A stretch of 64,000 nt of DNA, taken from the NCBI RefSeq assembly GCF_947496995.1, contig NZ_CANMFD010000002.1:868001-932000 (forward strand), in the 5' to 3' direction. Position 1 is the first letter of the stretch. Each line of letters begins with the position of its first letter. The DNA is from an uncultured Roseibium sp. (GTDB taxonomy: Bacteria; Pseudomonadota; Alphaproteobacteria; Rhizobiales; Stappiaceae). The notes beneath the pieces are model-generated. The model worked only from the letters and a program-made list of their open reading frames with translations, did no database searches and was not told where the DNA came from. A program made the translations under genes and the position numbers. Of this stretch, positions 18,468 through 28,383 are shown one piece after another.

Positions 18468-20009
18468 TTGACCGAGTTTCGGCGGAGATACAGCGATCAA
18501 CCCGTGAGTGTTGCGCGGCAGCATATTTCGCGGCTTGCATTTTTTCTTGCCGGCCTCCTGATTGCCGTAACGTCCGCTTCCCTGCTGTTTGTCGGGTTCA
18601 TCGCTTCTCAGGCCTCCACCGAGCAGGCCATCGCCAACGAACAGCGATTGTTCCGAAATACGCTTGCGGACCGTATGCGCGCCCTCGTGCGCGAGCAGGT
18701 CACCGTTGCCTCATCGGATCAATCCGTTGCCGGACTGGTTCTGAATTTCGACGCCGACTACGCATATCAGGCGATCGACACACTGTGGTCCGACTACCGG
18801 CACAGCAAGGTCATGGTGATCTCCGGTAACGGCGATGTTCTGGCGGAATCCTTCCAGCACTACACGCATATTCTGAAGCGGCCGATTGCCGAGACACCCG
18901 AACTGGCGACCCTGTTCGGCAAAGCCAAAACCCTGTTTGAAAAAAACAGGGTGCGCGTCCCCGGAGGATACGGCCACCGCTCCCTGCAGGGGATGGATCC
19001 CGGCGATTACACCCTCATGGGATTCACCAGGATAGATGGAAGGCCCGCAATGTTCGGTGCGGTCCCCGTCATCCCGGACGATTACAAGTTTGTGCTTCCG
19101 GACGGTCCGCCGACAGTTATCCTGTCCGCCCACTACCTGGACGAAATCCTGCTCGGACAGGTGAATTCACAACTAAATTTTGCCTCGCTCAAGTTCGTTG
19201 AGGACGCACCAGTGGCCTCCGCCGCATTTCACATGATCGCCAATCCGGACGATGAAGCCATCGGCTTCTTCACATGGGACAGCCAGACCATCGGCAATGC
19301 CATCTGGCCGACAATTATCCCGGTCATCGTGCTGTTGAGTATTTCCCTGGCGGCGCTGGCGTTTGGCATTGCCTGGAGGATCGGCCAGTTGACCTCCTCC
19401 CTGCAGGCAAGTGAACAGCAGAACCGCCACCTTGCCCTGCACGACACCCTGACGGGTCTGGCGAACAGACTCCAGTTCAACCGGGTTCTGGCCACCTCCG
19501 TGAAATCGCTGCCGGACAAGCATTTTGCCGTCATTCATTGCGACCTCGACAAGTTCAAGGCCGTCAACGACACATTCGGACACGCGGCGGGCGACCTGGT
19601 CATCAAGACCATGGCCGGGCGCCTGAAGAAAGTGATTGGCAACGAGGGCCTTGTCAGCCGTGTCGGTGGCGACGAGTTCATGATCATCTACCGGAAGGCG
19701 ACGGACAGAGACAGCCTGCACAGCCTGAGCACGGAACTGGTGGAAACGGCCAAGAGGCCGATCGAGATCCGCGACGAGGGATCAGCGCATATAGGACTGA
19801 GCATCGGGATCGCGGTTGCCCCGGACGACGGTTCGACAGCCGAAAGTCTCGTCGCCCGGTCAGACGCAGCGCTCTACAAGTCGAAGAAACTCGGTCGCGA
19901 CCGCTATACGCTGTTTTCCGATTTCTTCGACAACAAAGGCGACCCTTCGGAACCTCCGCTTTCCCTTGAGGATCCGAAGCCCTATGCCCGCGCCGCCAAG
20001 GCCAGCTAA
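18468..20009 (+). CDS. membrane-bound diguanylate cyclase
   Basis: 513 residues. A first membrane helix (about 23-45), a periplasmic sensor domain of about 230 residues (CHASE4-like in length and style, not proven), a second helix (about 280-305) and a GGDEF domain (about 325-490) are present. The active site RVGGDEF (near residue 400) is intact, so synthesis of cyclic di-GMP is expected. The product-inhibition I-site RxxD is absent; GNEG occupies that position. The start is TTG with AGGA seven bases upstream, and no ATG gives a better start. Confidence 0.9.
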   Translation: MTEFRRRYSDQPVSVARQHISRLAFFLAGLLIAVTSASLLFVGFIASQASTEQAIANEQRLFRNTLADRMRALVREQVTVASSDQSVAGLVLNFDADYAYQAIDTLWSDYRHSKVMVISGNGDVLAESFQHYTHILKRPIAETPELATLFGKAKTLFEKNRVRVPGGYGHRSLQGMDPGDYTLMGFTRIDGRPAMFGAVPVIPDDYKFVLPDGPPTVILSAHYLDEILLGQVNSQLNFASLKFVEDAPVASAAFHMIANPDDEAIGFFTWDSQTIGNAIWPTIIPVIVLLSISLAALAFGIAWRIGQLTSSLQASEQQNRHLALHDTLTGLANRLQFNRVLATSVKSLPDKHFAVIHCDLDKFKAVNDTFGHAAGDLVIKTMAGRLKKVIGNEGLVSRVGGDEFMIIYRKATDRDSLHSLSTELVETAKRPIEIRDEGSAHIGLSIGIAVAPDDGSTAESLVARSDAALYKSKKLGRDRYTLFSDFFDNKGDPSEPPLSLEDPKPYARAAKAS

Positions 20010-20051
20010 AGAGGCAAGCCTTGCCCCTTTAGCCTCTGGACTTTCCGGGTC

Positions 20052-21428
20052 CTACCCGCGCAACCGCTCCGTCGGCTCGCGCATGGTCACGAGTTCTTCC
20101 GCGGCTGTCGGGTGCACGGCAATGGTCCGGTCGAAATCCGCCTTGGTCGCCCCCATTTGCAGCGTTACGCCGAGGATCTGCGCCAGCTCGCCGGCATCCG
20201 GCCCGACCAGATGCACCCCGAGGACTTTCTGGCTGTCCGCATCGACGATCATCTTCATGAGCATCTTCTCGTCCCTGCCGGACAAGGTGTGCTTCATCGG
20301 CCGGAAAGCGGACTTGTAGATATCGAGGTTGGCCGTCCGACTCAAAGCCTCTTCCTGCGTCAGTCCGACCGTGCCCATTTCAGGCTGCGAGAACACTGCG
20401 GTCGGGATCAGGCTGTGATCCACCGTCCACGGATTGTCGCCGAAAACGGTGTCGGCAAAGGCATGGCCTTCGCGGATCGCAACCGGTGTCAGATTGGCGC
20501 GGTTGGTGACATCGCCGACCGCGTAGATGGAGTCGATGTTCGTCCTGGAATCCGCACTGACCTTGATCGCACCGGAGGCCTCCATTTCCACCCCGGCCTT
20601 TTCAAGGCCAAGGTCCCTGGTGTGCGGGTTACGGCCGATCGCGAACATGATCTGCCCGGCGTCCAGCGTCTCACCTTTTTTGGTCTTGCCGGTCAGGGAA
20701 CCGTCGGCGTGTTTCTCGATGCCGGTGAAGACGTCATTCAAGATAACCCTGATCCCCTTCTTCTCCATTTCTTCGCGAACCATGGTCCGCAAATCCATGT
20801 CGAAGCCGCGCAGGATTTCCTCGCCGCGGTAGATCAGCGTGGTGTCGACCCCGAGACCGTTGAAGATGCCGGCGAACTCGACGGCGATATACCCGCCACC
20901 GGCAACGACGATCTTCTCGGGAAGCTCGTTGAGGTGAAACGCCTCATTGGAGGTGATGACATGCTGAACACCGGGCAGGCTGGTGTCGACATTCGGAGAG
21001 GCTCCCACGGCGATGAGGATATATTTGGCGGTGACTTCCTGGCCGGTCGTCAGCAGACGCACCCGGTGGGCGTCCTCGATGACGGCGCGGCTGTCATGAA
21101 CTTCAACGTTGGTGCGTTCCAGGTTGCGCCGGTAAAGGCCCTCCAGGCGGGTGATCTCCTGGTCCTTGGCGGCAACCAGCTTGCTCCAGGAAAAACCGCG
21201 CTCGCCGACAGTCCAGCCGAAGCCTTCCGCGTCTTCGAATTCCTCAGAGAACTTGGACGCGTAGACAAAGAGCTTTTTGGGAACACAGCCGCGGATGACG
21301 CAGGTCCCGCCGTATCTGTGTTCTTCGGCGATCCCCACACGTGCGCCATGGGTTGCCGCTATGCGAGCGGCGCGGACTCCGCCGGAGCCACCGCCAATAA
21401 CAAAAAGATCGTAGTCGTACTCGCTCAT
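20052..21428 (-). CDS. gor: glutathione-disulfide reductase
   Basis: A 458-residue flavoprotein disulfide reductase that keeps glutathione reduced with NADPH. The FAD-binding start is DLFVIGGGSGGVRAAR. The redox-active cysteines are in GGTCVIRGCVPKKL, a second Rossmann motif is VVAGGGYIAVEFAG, and the C-terminal active-site HPTAAEELVTM is present. The ATG at 21428 is preceded by GAGAGG. It is the last gene of an rpiA-DUF2059-gor series on the minus strand, with a 283-base gap before it that contains a GC-rich hairpin near 21605. Confidence 0.95.
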   Translation of the reverse strand: MSEYDYDLFVIGGGSGGVRAARIAATHGARVGIAEEHRYGGTCVIRGCVPKKLFVYASKFSEEFEDAEGFGWTVGERGFSWSKLVAAKDQEITRLEGLYRRNLERTNVEVHDSRAVIEDAHRVRLLTTGQEVTAKYILIAVGASPNVDTSLPGVQHVITSNEAFHLNELPEKIVVAGGGYIAVEFAGIFNGLGVDTTLIYRGEEILRGFDMDLRTMVREEMEKKGIRVILNDVFTGIEKHADGSLTGKTKKGETLDAGQIMFAIGRNPHTRDLGLEKAGVEMEASGAIKVSADSRTNIDSIYAVGDVTNRANLTPVAIREGHAFADTVFGDNPWTVDHSLIPTAVFSQPEMGTVGLTQEEALSRTANLDIYKSAFRPMKHTLSGRDEKMLMKMIVDADSQKVLGVHLVGPDAGELAQILGVTLQMGATKADFDRTIAVHPTAAEELVTMREPTERLRG

Positions 21429-21711
21429 TTTCGGCCTCTCGATATGTCTTGCACAGCCTTGGTGCGTCCCGTGTCCGGATAAACTCGGATCCGGCGGAAA
21501 GCGTCCCGGCCCGCCGCACATAAGCGGTTGCCGTCACCATGCAAGAGCAGCGCGGAACCGCCTGCCCCCGGAAGTGGCGGTCTAATGCTCACCATAGAAT
21601 GGATCGGGCCGCGTTCGCGGCCCGCAGACCGGCAATCAAACCAGTCTCACTATCCTGTGTATCACCCGCATTTCAGCAACAGCACGATGCCATTGCCGGA
21701 AACGCAGTCCC

Positions 21712-22227
21712 TCACTCCACGACGTTCCGCTTGGCGAGTTCTTCCTGAACCATCGTCACCATTTCCGTGGAGATCTTGTCCTGCCACTCGCGGGCTACAC
21801 CGACGGAATACTGGGTGATGGCGGGGATGGAATTGGTCAGCTTCTGTCCGAGCTCCGTGCCGTAGAACTCGGCCAGTTCATTCAGCTCGGCTTCAGTGAA
21901 GGTATCCGCCCATGCCTGGTAGACCATACCGTTCAGTTCGGCGCGTTTGGGAGCCAGCGTCAGCGCCACCTCCTGCGTGACCTCGATGATCTCTTCCGCA
22001 CGGGTCGGATCGGTCTGGATGAACGCGGTACGGGTCTGTTCGGCGAGGATCGGCAGAATATCGTCGAAGGGTTCAAGTACCCTGGTCGCAGCAGCTACCT
22101 TTTTCGCAGCAGCCATGTGGCTTTCGGAAACAGCGTCCTGCGCGGACACGGCAGTGGAAAGAAATCCGGCGGCAATCATGGCTGCGCCCACTACAGCTGC
22201 ACACTGGAAAGTCTTGACAAGTTTCAT
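21712..22227 (-). CDS. DUF2059 exported protein
   Basis: 171 residues with a signal peptide ending at VSAQ and a helical DUF2059 domain (about 75-150) containing ELNELAEFYGTELGQKL. Function is unknown; the family is usually periplasmic. The ATG at 22227 has TAGGAG upstream. It follows rpiA by 45 bases, so the two are probably co-transcribed, an arrangement I have seen repeated in Hyphomicrobiales. Confidence 0.85.
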   Translation of the reverse strand: MKLVKTFQCAAVVGAAMIAAGFLSTAVSAQDAVSESHMAAAKKVAAATRVLEPFDDILPILAEQTRTAFIQTDPTRAEEIIEVTQEVALTLAPKRAELNGMVYQAWADTFTEAELNELAEFYGTELGQKLTNSIPAITQYSVGVAREWQDKISTEMVTMVQEELAKRNVVE

Positions 22228-22272
22228 TTTTCTACTCCTAGGCGGCTTTCATCGCTCGTTCGGAAAGCCAAA

Positions 22273-22974
22273 TCACACCACTTGGATGGGCAAGACGGTC
22301 TTTACCCCATCTGTGCCGGCCACGTAAGCCTTAGTTGCAAGATTGATGAAGAGGCCGTGCTCGACGACGCCGGGGATCGCGACCAGGCGGTCAGCCAGCA
22401 GTTCGGCTTGTTTGATTTCCTGAAGACGTGCATCCAGAATGAAATGGCCACCATCGGTTTTAAACGGCTGATCGCGACCACCTCGCAATTCCAGCTCCGG
22501 AGGCAGGTCAAGGTCTTCCAGAACCTTGAGAATTGCGAGCCTTGTGGTTTCCAGCCCGAAGGGTACGACCTCGATCGGCAACGGGAACCGTCCGAGGGAT
22601 TCAACCTGCTTGCTGGCGTCCGCAATGACGATCATCTGGGCGGAAGCCGATGCGACGATTTTTTCGCGCAGGAGCGCTCCGCCACCGCCCTTGATCAGCA
22701 CCAGACGCGGATCAAGCTCGTCGGCTCCGTCCACGGTCAGGTCCAATTGTGGCATCTCGTCGAGTGTTGTCAGCCTGATTCCCAGACTGGAGGCCAGCTT
22801 TGCGGTCCGTTCGGATGTCGGCACGCCGATCACATCCAGCCCGTCCCCGACCCGCCTGGCAAGCGCATGCACAAAAAGCTCGGCCGTCGACCCGGTACCA
22901 ATACCAAGACGCATGCCGGAAGTGACGTCTTCCGCGGCGCGGTCAGCGGCTTGCTTCTTGAACTGGTCGCTCAT
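22273..22974 (-). CDS. rpiA: ribose-5-phosphate isomerase A
   Basis: A 233-residue enzyme that interconverts ribose 5-phosphate and ribulose 5-phosphate in the pentose phosphate pathway. Conserved segments are GIGTGSTAE (phosphate loop), [11 protein letters not shown] and [14 protein letters not shown] with the catalytic acid and lysine. The ATG at 22974 follows GAGGAG. It is first in the minus-strand series with the DUF2059 gene and gor, which links NADPH-supplying carbon flow to glutathione reduction. Confidence 0.95.
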   Translation of the reverse strand: MSDQFKKQAADRAAEDVTSGMRLGIGTGSTAELFVHALARRVGDGLDVIGVPTSERTAKLASSLGIRLTTLDEMPQLDLTVDGADELDPRLVLIKGGGGALLREKIVASASAQMIVIADASKQVESLGRFPLPIEVVPFGLETTRLAILKVLEDLDLPPELELRGGRDQPFKTDGGHFILDARLQEIKQAELLADRLVAIPGVVEHGLFINLATKAYVAGTDGVKTVLPIQVV

Positions 22975-23237
22975 TCAACGCTCCTCTGGCACCCTTCCTC
23001 CAGCACCGTTGCCGGTGGACCGCACCCTCAGCCATTTCCCGAACAAACGGGGATGGCAGGTTTTCTCGTTTTGGCCGCCGGGTGCTTAACATGGCCGGGC
23101 TCAGCCGGTCCAGTGACATTACCGTTTTCACCCGGAGAAACAGGCTCTTCGGACGCGTGCAAACTTGGTTAACCATACCTTAGGATGAGTAAGCATAATA
23201 TTGGAAATAGTCTGGGGACTGGAAAGCAAAAATTCAA

Positions 23238-25010
23238 ATGAACATACTTCGACTTGGATCAAGGCAAAAATCACGTGACAATTTCTCGCATGGTATTTTG
23301 CCTGCCCCTGAGGCATCTGACGAAGGAAACATGTCCGTTTCTGAAGAGGCAAATTCTTCAGACCGGATGAGTTTCGTTCTGGACAGCCTTGAGGACGACC
23401 TGACAGTGGCGGCAAAAGCCATCAGTTCGGCTGCGGAAAAGGTTCAGGACCAGCTCGACAGCCAGATGGACAAGCTGGAAACCATCCGCAGCGACAGCCA
23501 GTCGCTCGCCGACCAGTCGGCGACCGCAGGAGAAAACGCCTCCGGCCTGGCGGATTCCATTCAGCAACTATCCACGTCGAGCGGCGAAATCGGCAACCAG
23601 GTCGGGCTTTCCAACGAGCTTGCCAAAGAAGCCCGGGATGTGGCCGACCAGGCCAACAGCGGAGTAATGGAACTCAAGCAGGCCATTGACGACATCGCCA
23701 ACGTCGTCAACCTGATTTCGGACATCGCCAAGCAGACCAATCTGCTGGCCCTCAATGCCACCATCGAGGCCGCAAGGGCCGGAGAAGCCGGCAAGGGCTT
23801 TTCCGTGGTGGCCAGCGAAGTCAAGGCATTGTCCGTCGAGACCCAGTCGGCCACGGAACAGATCATCGCCAATATCGACCGGCTCAATCATTCAGCCGAG
23901 AACAGTCTCGGTTCGGTCAACCGGATCATCGACGTCATCGGACGTATCCGGCCGAGCTTTGCCGCTGTCGAAGACGCCGTACAGACCCAGGTCGAAACCA
24001 CCAATCTGATCGGTGACCAGGCGCAGCAGACGGCAAGCTTCGTTCAGGAGGTGGTGCGGAAGGTCAACACCATCACCGATTCCGCTTCCGCCGCCGAAGA
24101 GGGAGGGACGCGAGCCCGGGCCCTGGGGTCGGACATGAGCACAGCGGCGCATGCCCTGCAGTCACGTTTCACCATGATGATCCGCCAGACCGAAATCGGC
24201 GACCGGCGCCAGCATGACAGGCTCCCCGTTAAGCTGGGCGGCAGCGTCAGCAACGGCGGAACGACGTCAAATATCGAAACACTGGACATCTCGGAAGGCG
24301 GCGTTCTGTTCAAGACGGACAGCGACGGCCTGCTGCGTACGGGCAGCAAGGCCCGCCTCGAACTTGATGGCATCGGCCCGGTCGACATTTCGGTCGTTTC
24401 CGTATCCGACAATGGCTGCCACTGCCGTTTCGACAATCAGGCTGCAATCTTCCAGGAAAAACTTGCCGCGAAAATCGCTTCCGTTCATTCCGCCCATGCC
24501 AGGGAAGTCGATCTGGCGCAGTCCGGTGCCGCGAAGATCATCGCTGCCATGGAAGACCTTCTGGCAAAGCGCCAGCTGAGTCAGGACGATCTGTTCGACA
24601 CCAACTACATGCCGATCGAGGGAACCGACCCCTTGCAGGTTTCCAACCGTGCCCTCGCTCATCTGGAAAAAGTGCTGCCGGAAATCCAGGAGGCAATCCT
24701 TGGTGCCGGCCAGAGCATGGTCTTCTGTGCCGCAATCGACAGGAACGGCTATCTGCCCGTTCACAACCTGACCTATTCGAAACCGCAGAGGCCCGGCGAC
24801 CCGGCCTGGAACACCGCCAATTGCCGCAACAAGCGGATATTCGACGACAGGGCCGGCCTCAGTGCGGCGCGCAATACCCGCCCCTTCCTGATCCAGTCCT
24901 ACGCCCGCGACATGGGCGGCGGTAAAATCGTCTGGATGAAGGAGATCGACGCACCGATCATCGTCGAGGGACGTCACTGGGGCGGTTTCCGTACGGCCTA
25001 CAAGCTTTAG
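23238..25010 (+). CDS. soluble methyl-accepting chemoreceptor with PilZ and C-terminal Cache-like domain
   Basis: 590 residues with no membrane segment or signal peptide. The chemoreceptor signalling helix pair spans about 60-290, with the conserved tip near [21 protein letters not shown] PilZ domain follows (about 310-400), opening with RRQHDR, the RxxxR cyclic-di-GMP contact. Its second motif is LDISEGGV, a DxSxxG form. The last about 170 residues contain a Cache-like sensor segment with [10 protein letters not shown] and a final [13 protein letters not shown]. This order suggests a cytosolic receptor that combines ligand, c-di-GMP and chemotaxis signalling. No che genes are adjacent. Confidence 0.85.
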   Translation: MNILRLGSRQKSRDNFSHGILPAPEASDEGNMSVSEEANSSDRMSFVLDSLEDDLTVAAKAISSAAEKVQDQLDSQMDKLETIRSDSQSLADQSATAGENASGLADSIQQLSTSSGEIGNQVGLSNELAKEARDVADQANSGVMELKQAIDDIANVVNLISDIAKQTNLLALNATIEAARAGEAGKGFSVVASEVKALSVETQSATEQIIANIDRLNHSAENSLGSVNRIIDVIGRIRPSFAAVEDAVQTQVETTNLIGDQAQQTASFVQEVVRKVNTITDSASAAEEGGTRARALGSDMSTAAHALQSRFTMMIRQTEIGDRRQHDRLPVKLGGSVSNGGTTSNIETLDISEGGVLFKTDSDGLLRTGSKARLELDGIGPVDISVVSVSDNGCHCRFDNQAAIFQEKLAAKIASVHSAHAREVDLAQSGAAKIIAAMEDLLAKRQLSQDDLFDTNYMPIEGTDPLQVSNRALAHLEKVLPEIQEAILGAGQSMVFCAAIDRNGYLPVHNLTYSKPQRPGDPAWNTANCRNKRIFDDRAGLSAARNTRPFLIQSYARDMGGGKIVWMKEIDAPIIVEGRHWGGFRTAYKL

Positions 25011-25011
25011 G

Positions 25012-25110
25012 GCGTAAACTCATAAATGAAGACGAAATGGCATGGGACCTTGCGGCGGCGCTCCGATGGGGCTAGGCAAAGCTTCGTTTCGTCTTTGTCC
25101 TTGCCGGAGT
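25012..25110. repeat. short hairpin repeat upstream of gph
   Basis: Starts GGCGTAAACTCATAAATGAA, whose first part recalls the end of the element at 16639 (ACGGACTCATAAA). AAGACGAAA (about 25029) faces GTTTCGTCTT (about 25087) as an inverted pair. It fills nearly all the space between the chemoreceptor stop and the gph ribosome-binding site. Confidence 0.4.
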
Positions 25111-25114
25111 TTTC

Positions 25115-25792
25115 ATGTCTGTTCTGGTGTTCGATCTCGACGGCACCCTGGTGTCCTCCATGGAGGATCTGGTTGCCACGCTGAATGTCGTGATGACCAC
25201 GGCCGGCCACTCCGCCATCCCGCAGGACGATGTCGCCCACATGGTCGGCATGGGGGCCAAGGTCCTCATCCAGCGCGGGCTGGACTACAACGGCATTGCC
25301 TGGACAGACGCCGATATCGCACCGCTCTTCAACCATTTCCTCGAGCACTACGCAGCCAATATCGCCGTTCGGACACGACCGTTCGAAGGTGTGGTTCCGG
25401 CGCTTGAAGCCTTCCGCACCGAAGGCTGGAAACTTGCGGTCTGCACCAACAAGGCCGAAAGGCTGACCCTGCCGCTTCTGAAGGCGCTCGATCTCGGCAA
25501 ATATTTCGACGCTGTTGTCGGCGGCGACACCTTTGCGGTTTCCAAGCCCCATGCCGAACCGGTTCACGGCGCCATAGAGCGGGCCGGCGGTGAGATAGCG
25601 GGCTCCATCATGATCGGTGACAGCGGCACCGATATCAATGCCGCCCGAAACGCAGGCATTCCGGTGATCGCGGTCGATTTCGGTTACACGCCCGTGCCGG
25701 TGCGCGACCTTGCGCCGGATCGGGTGATCTCCCATTTCGACGAACTGGCCGCAGCCGTTTCAGAGCTTTCACCACAAGGTCACGACGCCTGA
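25115..25792 (+). CDS. gph: HAD-family phosphoglycolate phosphatase
   Basis: 225 residues. HAD motif I is VFDLDGTLVSS (nucleophile Asp), motif II lies in LAVCTNK, the lysine in VSKPHAEP, and the acidic motif IV is MIGDSGTDINAARNAG. The helical cap lies between motifs I and II (about 20-85). The sequence is typical of Gph, which hydrolyses 2-phosphoglycolate from DNA repair or Rubisco oxygenation; promiscuous HAD activity is possible. The ATG follows GGAG. Confidence 0.88.
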   Translation: MSVLVFDLDGTLVSSMEDLVATLNVVMTTAGHSAIPQDDVAHMVGMGAKVLIQRGLDYNGIAWTDADIAPLFNHFLEHYAANIAVRTRPFEGVVPALEAFRTEGWKLAVCTNKAERLTLPLLKALDLGKYFDAVVGGDTFAVSKPHAEPVHGAIERAGGEIAGSIMIGDSGTDINAARNAGIPVIAVDFGYTPVPVRDLAPDRVISHFDELAAAVSELSPQGHDA

Positions 25793-25851
25793 ACCTGCCC
25801 CTGCCCCACTCCCGTGACCCGGGAAATAAGACAGGATCAATTGAGGGTCTT

Positions 25852-27834
25852 TCAGAACGTTCTGATCGCCTCGCCCAGCGTCGTGCGGATCTCTGCCTGC
25901 CTGTCCTTGAGCGATGCGCTCCGGGTGTCGATTTCCTCGATGCGCGTTTCGGACTCCGCTAGATTGCGCGCGGCACGCTTGTAGAGATCGGCGCCCGGTT
26001 GAACAGCGGACAGATTGGCGCGATGGCGGTCCTGATCCCTGGTCTCTTCGTCCTTCTTCTCAAGCAATTGCCGCAACTGCCATTCGATCTGCGAGATTTC
26101 GGCCTGCAGTGCAGCCAATTCCCGCAGCTTGCCGGCAGTTTTCGCGTCCGGAGACCGTTCGGCCAGGGTCAGAAGCATGTGCTCATCGCTGGAGACCAGA
26201 GCGTAGGTTTCCGAAATTGTACGCTCGGCAACCGCGCGCACCGTTTCTGAGCCGCCTTCGGGCACCTGGATCCTGAGACGATGATGGGTTGCCGTTGCCT
26301 CCGTTTCCTGCGCAGAGGTAAATGTCCAGCCCGGCCGCTTCGGGTGTTCGATGATGATCGTGCGCTCCGCGTCCGGGGCGCCCTTTATCGCATAGACGGT
26401 TTCAGCGCGCTGACGGACGGAGGCGGTCAGGACACCGTCGGCGACCTTGATCGAAACGATCCTGTCGTCCGGCTCAGTCTTCTCAGCGATGCGAACCTTT
26501 CTGTCGGTGGCAAAGCTCGCCATGCGGCCTTCGCCAGACGGCATTCCGCCGATCTGCGCATCGCCGACATAGCCTTCCTGCTCGTCATAGACGGTCAGGA
26601 TGCCCTTCGGCAGGCTGGCATTGGTTTCATTTTCGATCAGGATTGCCGCGACCGGATGCGGCAGGCCGCTTTCCGGTTGAAACACGGAAACGGTTTCGGC
26701 GCTCACGACCTGATCGACAATCGGCGCGGATAAAGTATCGCCGCTTTGCAGGGTCACCGGGTAAGGCAGCGTGAATGCGGCTGTGACCGTACCCTCGACC
26801 GCTTCGCCCACATTGGCGGCGGCCATAACGGCAGGCGCTTCCTGTGCGGCGACAGGCGCGGCGAGAAAGGCGCTCGCGGCAACACCGCCTCGTTTCAGGC
26901 GGCTGTCGGACTCGGCCATATCGAACACGGGTTCGGCGCCGCTGTCCGGCCTCGGGACGTAGCCTTCGGAGACATCGACCGGCACTTCGCGCCGCTGTTT
27001 CCAGTAGAGGTCATGCAGACGCTGCTTCAACGTGACCGGAGCGCCGGAAGACAGGGTGATACGCACGTTTTCCCAGTCCTCGCCGCTGGCGTTTTCCAAT
27101 ACGGCCCAGGCCTGCAGCCGGGCCTTTCCCGCTGGCATGGTCACCACCCGGTAGGCGGTTTTCCAGATCGGAGCTGGCACCACGTAGGAGACGGCCACCT
27201 CACGCTCCCCCTCCCCGGCCACTTTCAACGTGAGCGTACGCGCGCCGTCCGACTTTCCGTTTCCGACCGCCGCCAGAGCCCTGGCAACCTGCTGGCGGAT
27301 CTGGTCGTCCAGAAAAACAATCTCCGTTTCCGGGCTCAGGTCCACTCCGACGATCCGCCCGTCGCTCAGCACGGAAACGATATCCGCCTGGCCTTTGTCC
27401 CCCTGGTCCTTAACGGAGACTCCCAGCACAAGGCCCTCGATCGTCGTGCCCGCCTTTTCCAGGTGCACGCGGGTCCCCTGCAGTTGCGCCAGCAGACGCG
27501 CCGGAGACTGAAGATCGTCTTGCGAGAACGGCAGGTTCTTGAAGGTTTCGCCGCGTGGATCTGGACCAGGCAGCGTCAGCCCCTCAACGACACCCTTGCC
27601 GTCATAAACGACGATGCTTTTCAGGACATCGTTCACCTGGTCGAGTGGCAGCGTCATCTCGATAAAGCCGGTGCTGTCGATATCGGCCTTGCGCACCACC
27701 TCGGCAAGGCCGCCGGACGACAGCGTGATGGAGGTGACCGGCCCGTTGCCGGCAGCCAAGCCGGCGGCTGGCAAACACAGGAAAAATATGGCGGCAGGCG
27801 AAAACAATGCTGCGGAAGACTTGCGGAAAACCAT
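25852..27834 (-). CDS. DUF4139 domain exported protein
   Basis: 660 residues from the ATG at 27834, which has GGAG eight bases upstream. A signal peptide ending at GLAAG is followed by a beta-rich N-terminal region (ITLSSGGLAEVVRKA). The DUF4139 domain spans roughly 220-560, with VSYVVPAPIWKTAYRVV and AVLENASGEDWENVRITLSSG. A C-terminal coiled coil (about 570-655) is rich in Glu, Arg and Leu. The family is related to mucoidy inhibitor A-like proteins and has no established biochemical role. Expected in the periplasm or on the surface. Confidence 0.85.
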   Translation of the reverse strand: MVFRKSSAALFSPAAIFFLCLPAAGLAAGNGPVTSITLSSGGLAEVVRKADIDSTGFIEMTLPLDQVNDVLKSIVVYDGKGVVEGLTLPGPDPRGETFKNLPFSQDDLQSPARLLAQLQGTRVHLEKAGTTIEGLVLGVSVKDQGDKGQADIVSVLSDGRIVGVDLSPETEIVFLDDQIRQQVARALAAVGNGKSDGARTLTLKVAGEGEREVAVSYVVPAPIWKTAYRVVTMPAGKARLQAWAVLENASGEDWENVRITLSSGAPVTLKQRLHDLYWKQRREVPVDVSEGYVPRPDSGAEPVFDMAESDSRLKRGGVAASAFLAAPVAAQEAPAVMAAANVGEAVEGTVTAAFTLPYPVTLQSGDTLSAPIVDQVVSAETVSVFQPESGLPHPVAAILIENETNASLPKGILTVYDEQEGYVGDAQIGGMPSGEGRMASFATDRKVRIAEKTEPDDRIVSIKVADGVLTASVRQRAETVYAIKGAPDAERTIIIEHPKRPGWTFTSAQETEATATHHRLRIQVPEGGSETVRAVAERTISETYALVSSDEHMLLTLAERSPDAKTAGKLRELAALQAEISQIEWQLRQLLEKKDEETRDQDRHRANLSAVQPGADLYKRAARNLAESETRIEEIDTRSASLKDRQAEIRTTLGEAIRTF

Positions 27835-28045
27835 TAAAACCACTCCAGAAATCACTCGGGGAGAGCAGAAGGAACGTCTCATCCGTTAGGCAGAAATTAC
27901 GGCTATTCTACGAGTAACGGGCCTGCGAGCTGTTGAGGGGGGAGCCAAACACCGAACAGGCCAGGAGCAGTGCCAAGGGCCGCAAAAAGACCTTGCCAAG
28001 TCCCGCTGCATCCCTTAGACACCCGCCATCCAAAACAGGATTTTG

Positions 28046-28120
28046 GGGCGATTAGCTCAGCGGGAGAGCACTCCCTTCACACGGGAGGGGTCACTGGTTC
28101 AATCCCAGTATCGCCCACCA
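28046..28120 (+). tRNA. tRNA-Val (anticodon CAC)
   Basis: A 75-base cloverleaf with encoded CCA. The acceptor stem GGGCGAT pairs with ATCGCCC. The D arm GCTC/GAGC, the anticodon stem CTCCC/GGGAG with loop TTCACAC, and the T arm ACTGG/CCAGT with loop TTCAATC all pair. Anticodon CAC reads the valine codon GUG. The glycan gene island begins just downstream. Confidence 0.97.
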
Positions 28121-28383
28121 TTCTCTGTACCCGCGACCTCAATACGATCCTCCAGATCTCGGACAGCGGCAGATCAGGCAGCAGCGTGTTGTGGCCCAGA
28201 CGGCGGCCGTTGCAAAAGCTGCAGTTTGGCCAGCAAGCGAAGCCCGGGCCGCAAGCATCCGGTGAATGGCAAATCGCCTTGCCCGCAATCCCCAGACGAT
28301 TTGGCTCAATTGTGCGGCGAACCTTTGTTTCGCCCGGGCTCCTGCTATTCTTCGGATCGTGATTCCATGAGGATAAAGACAAG

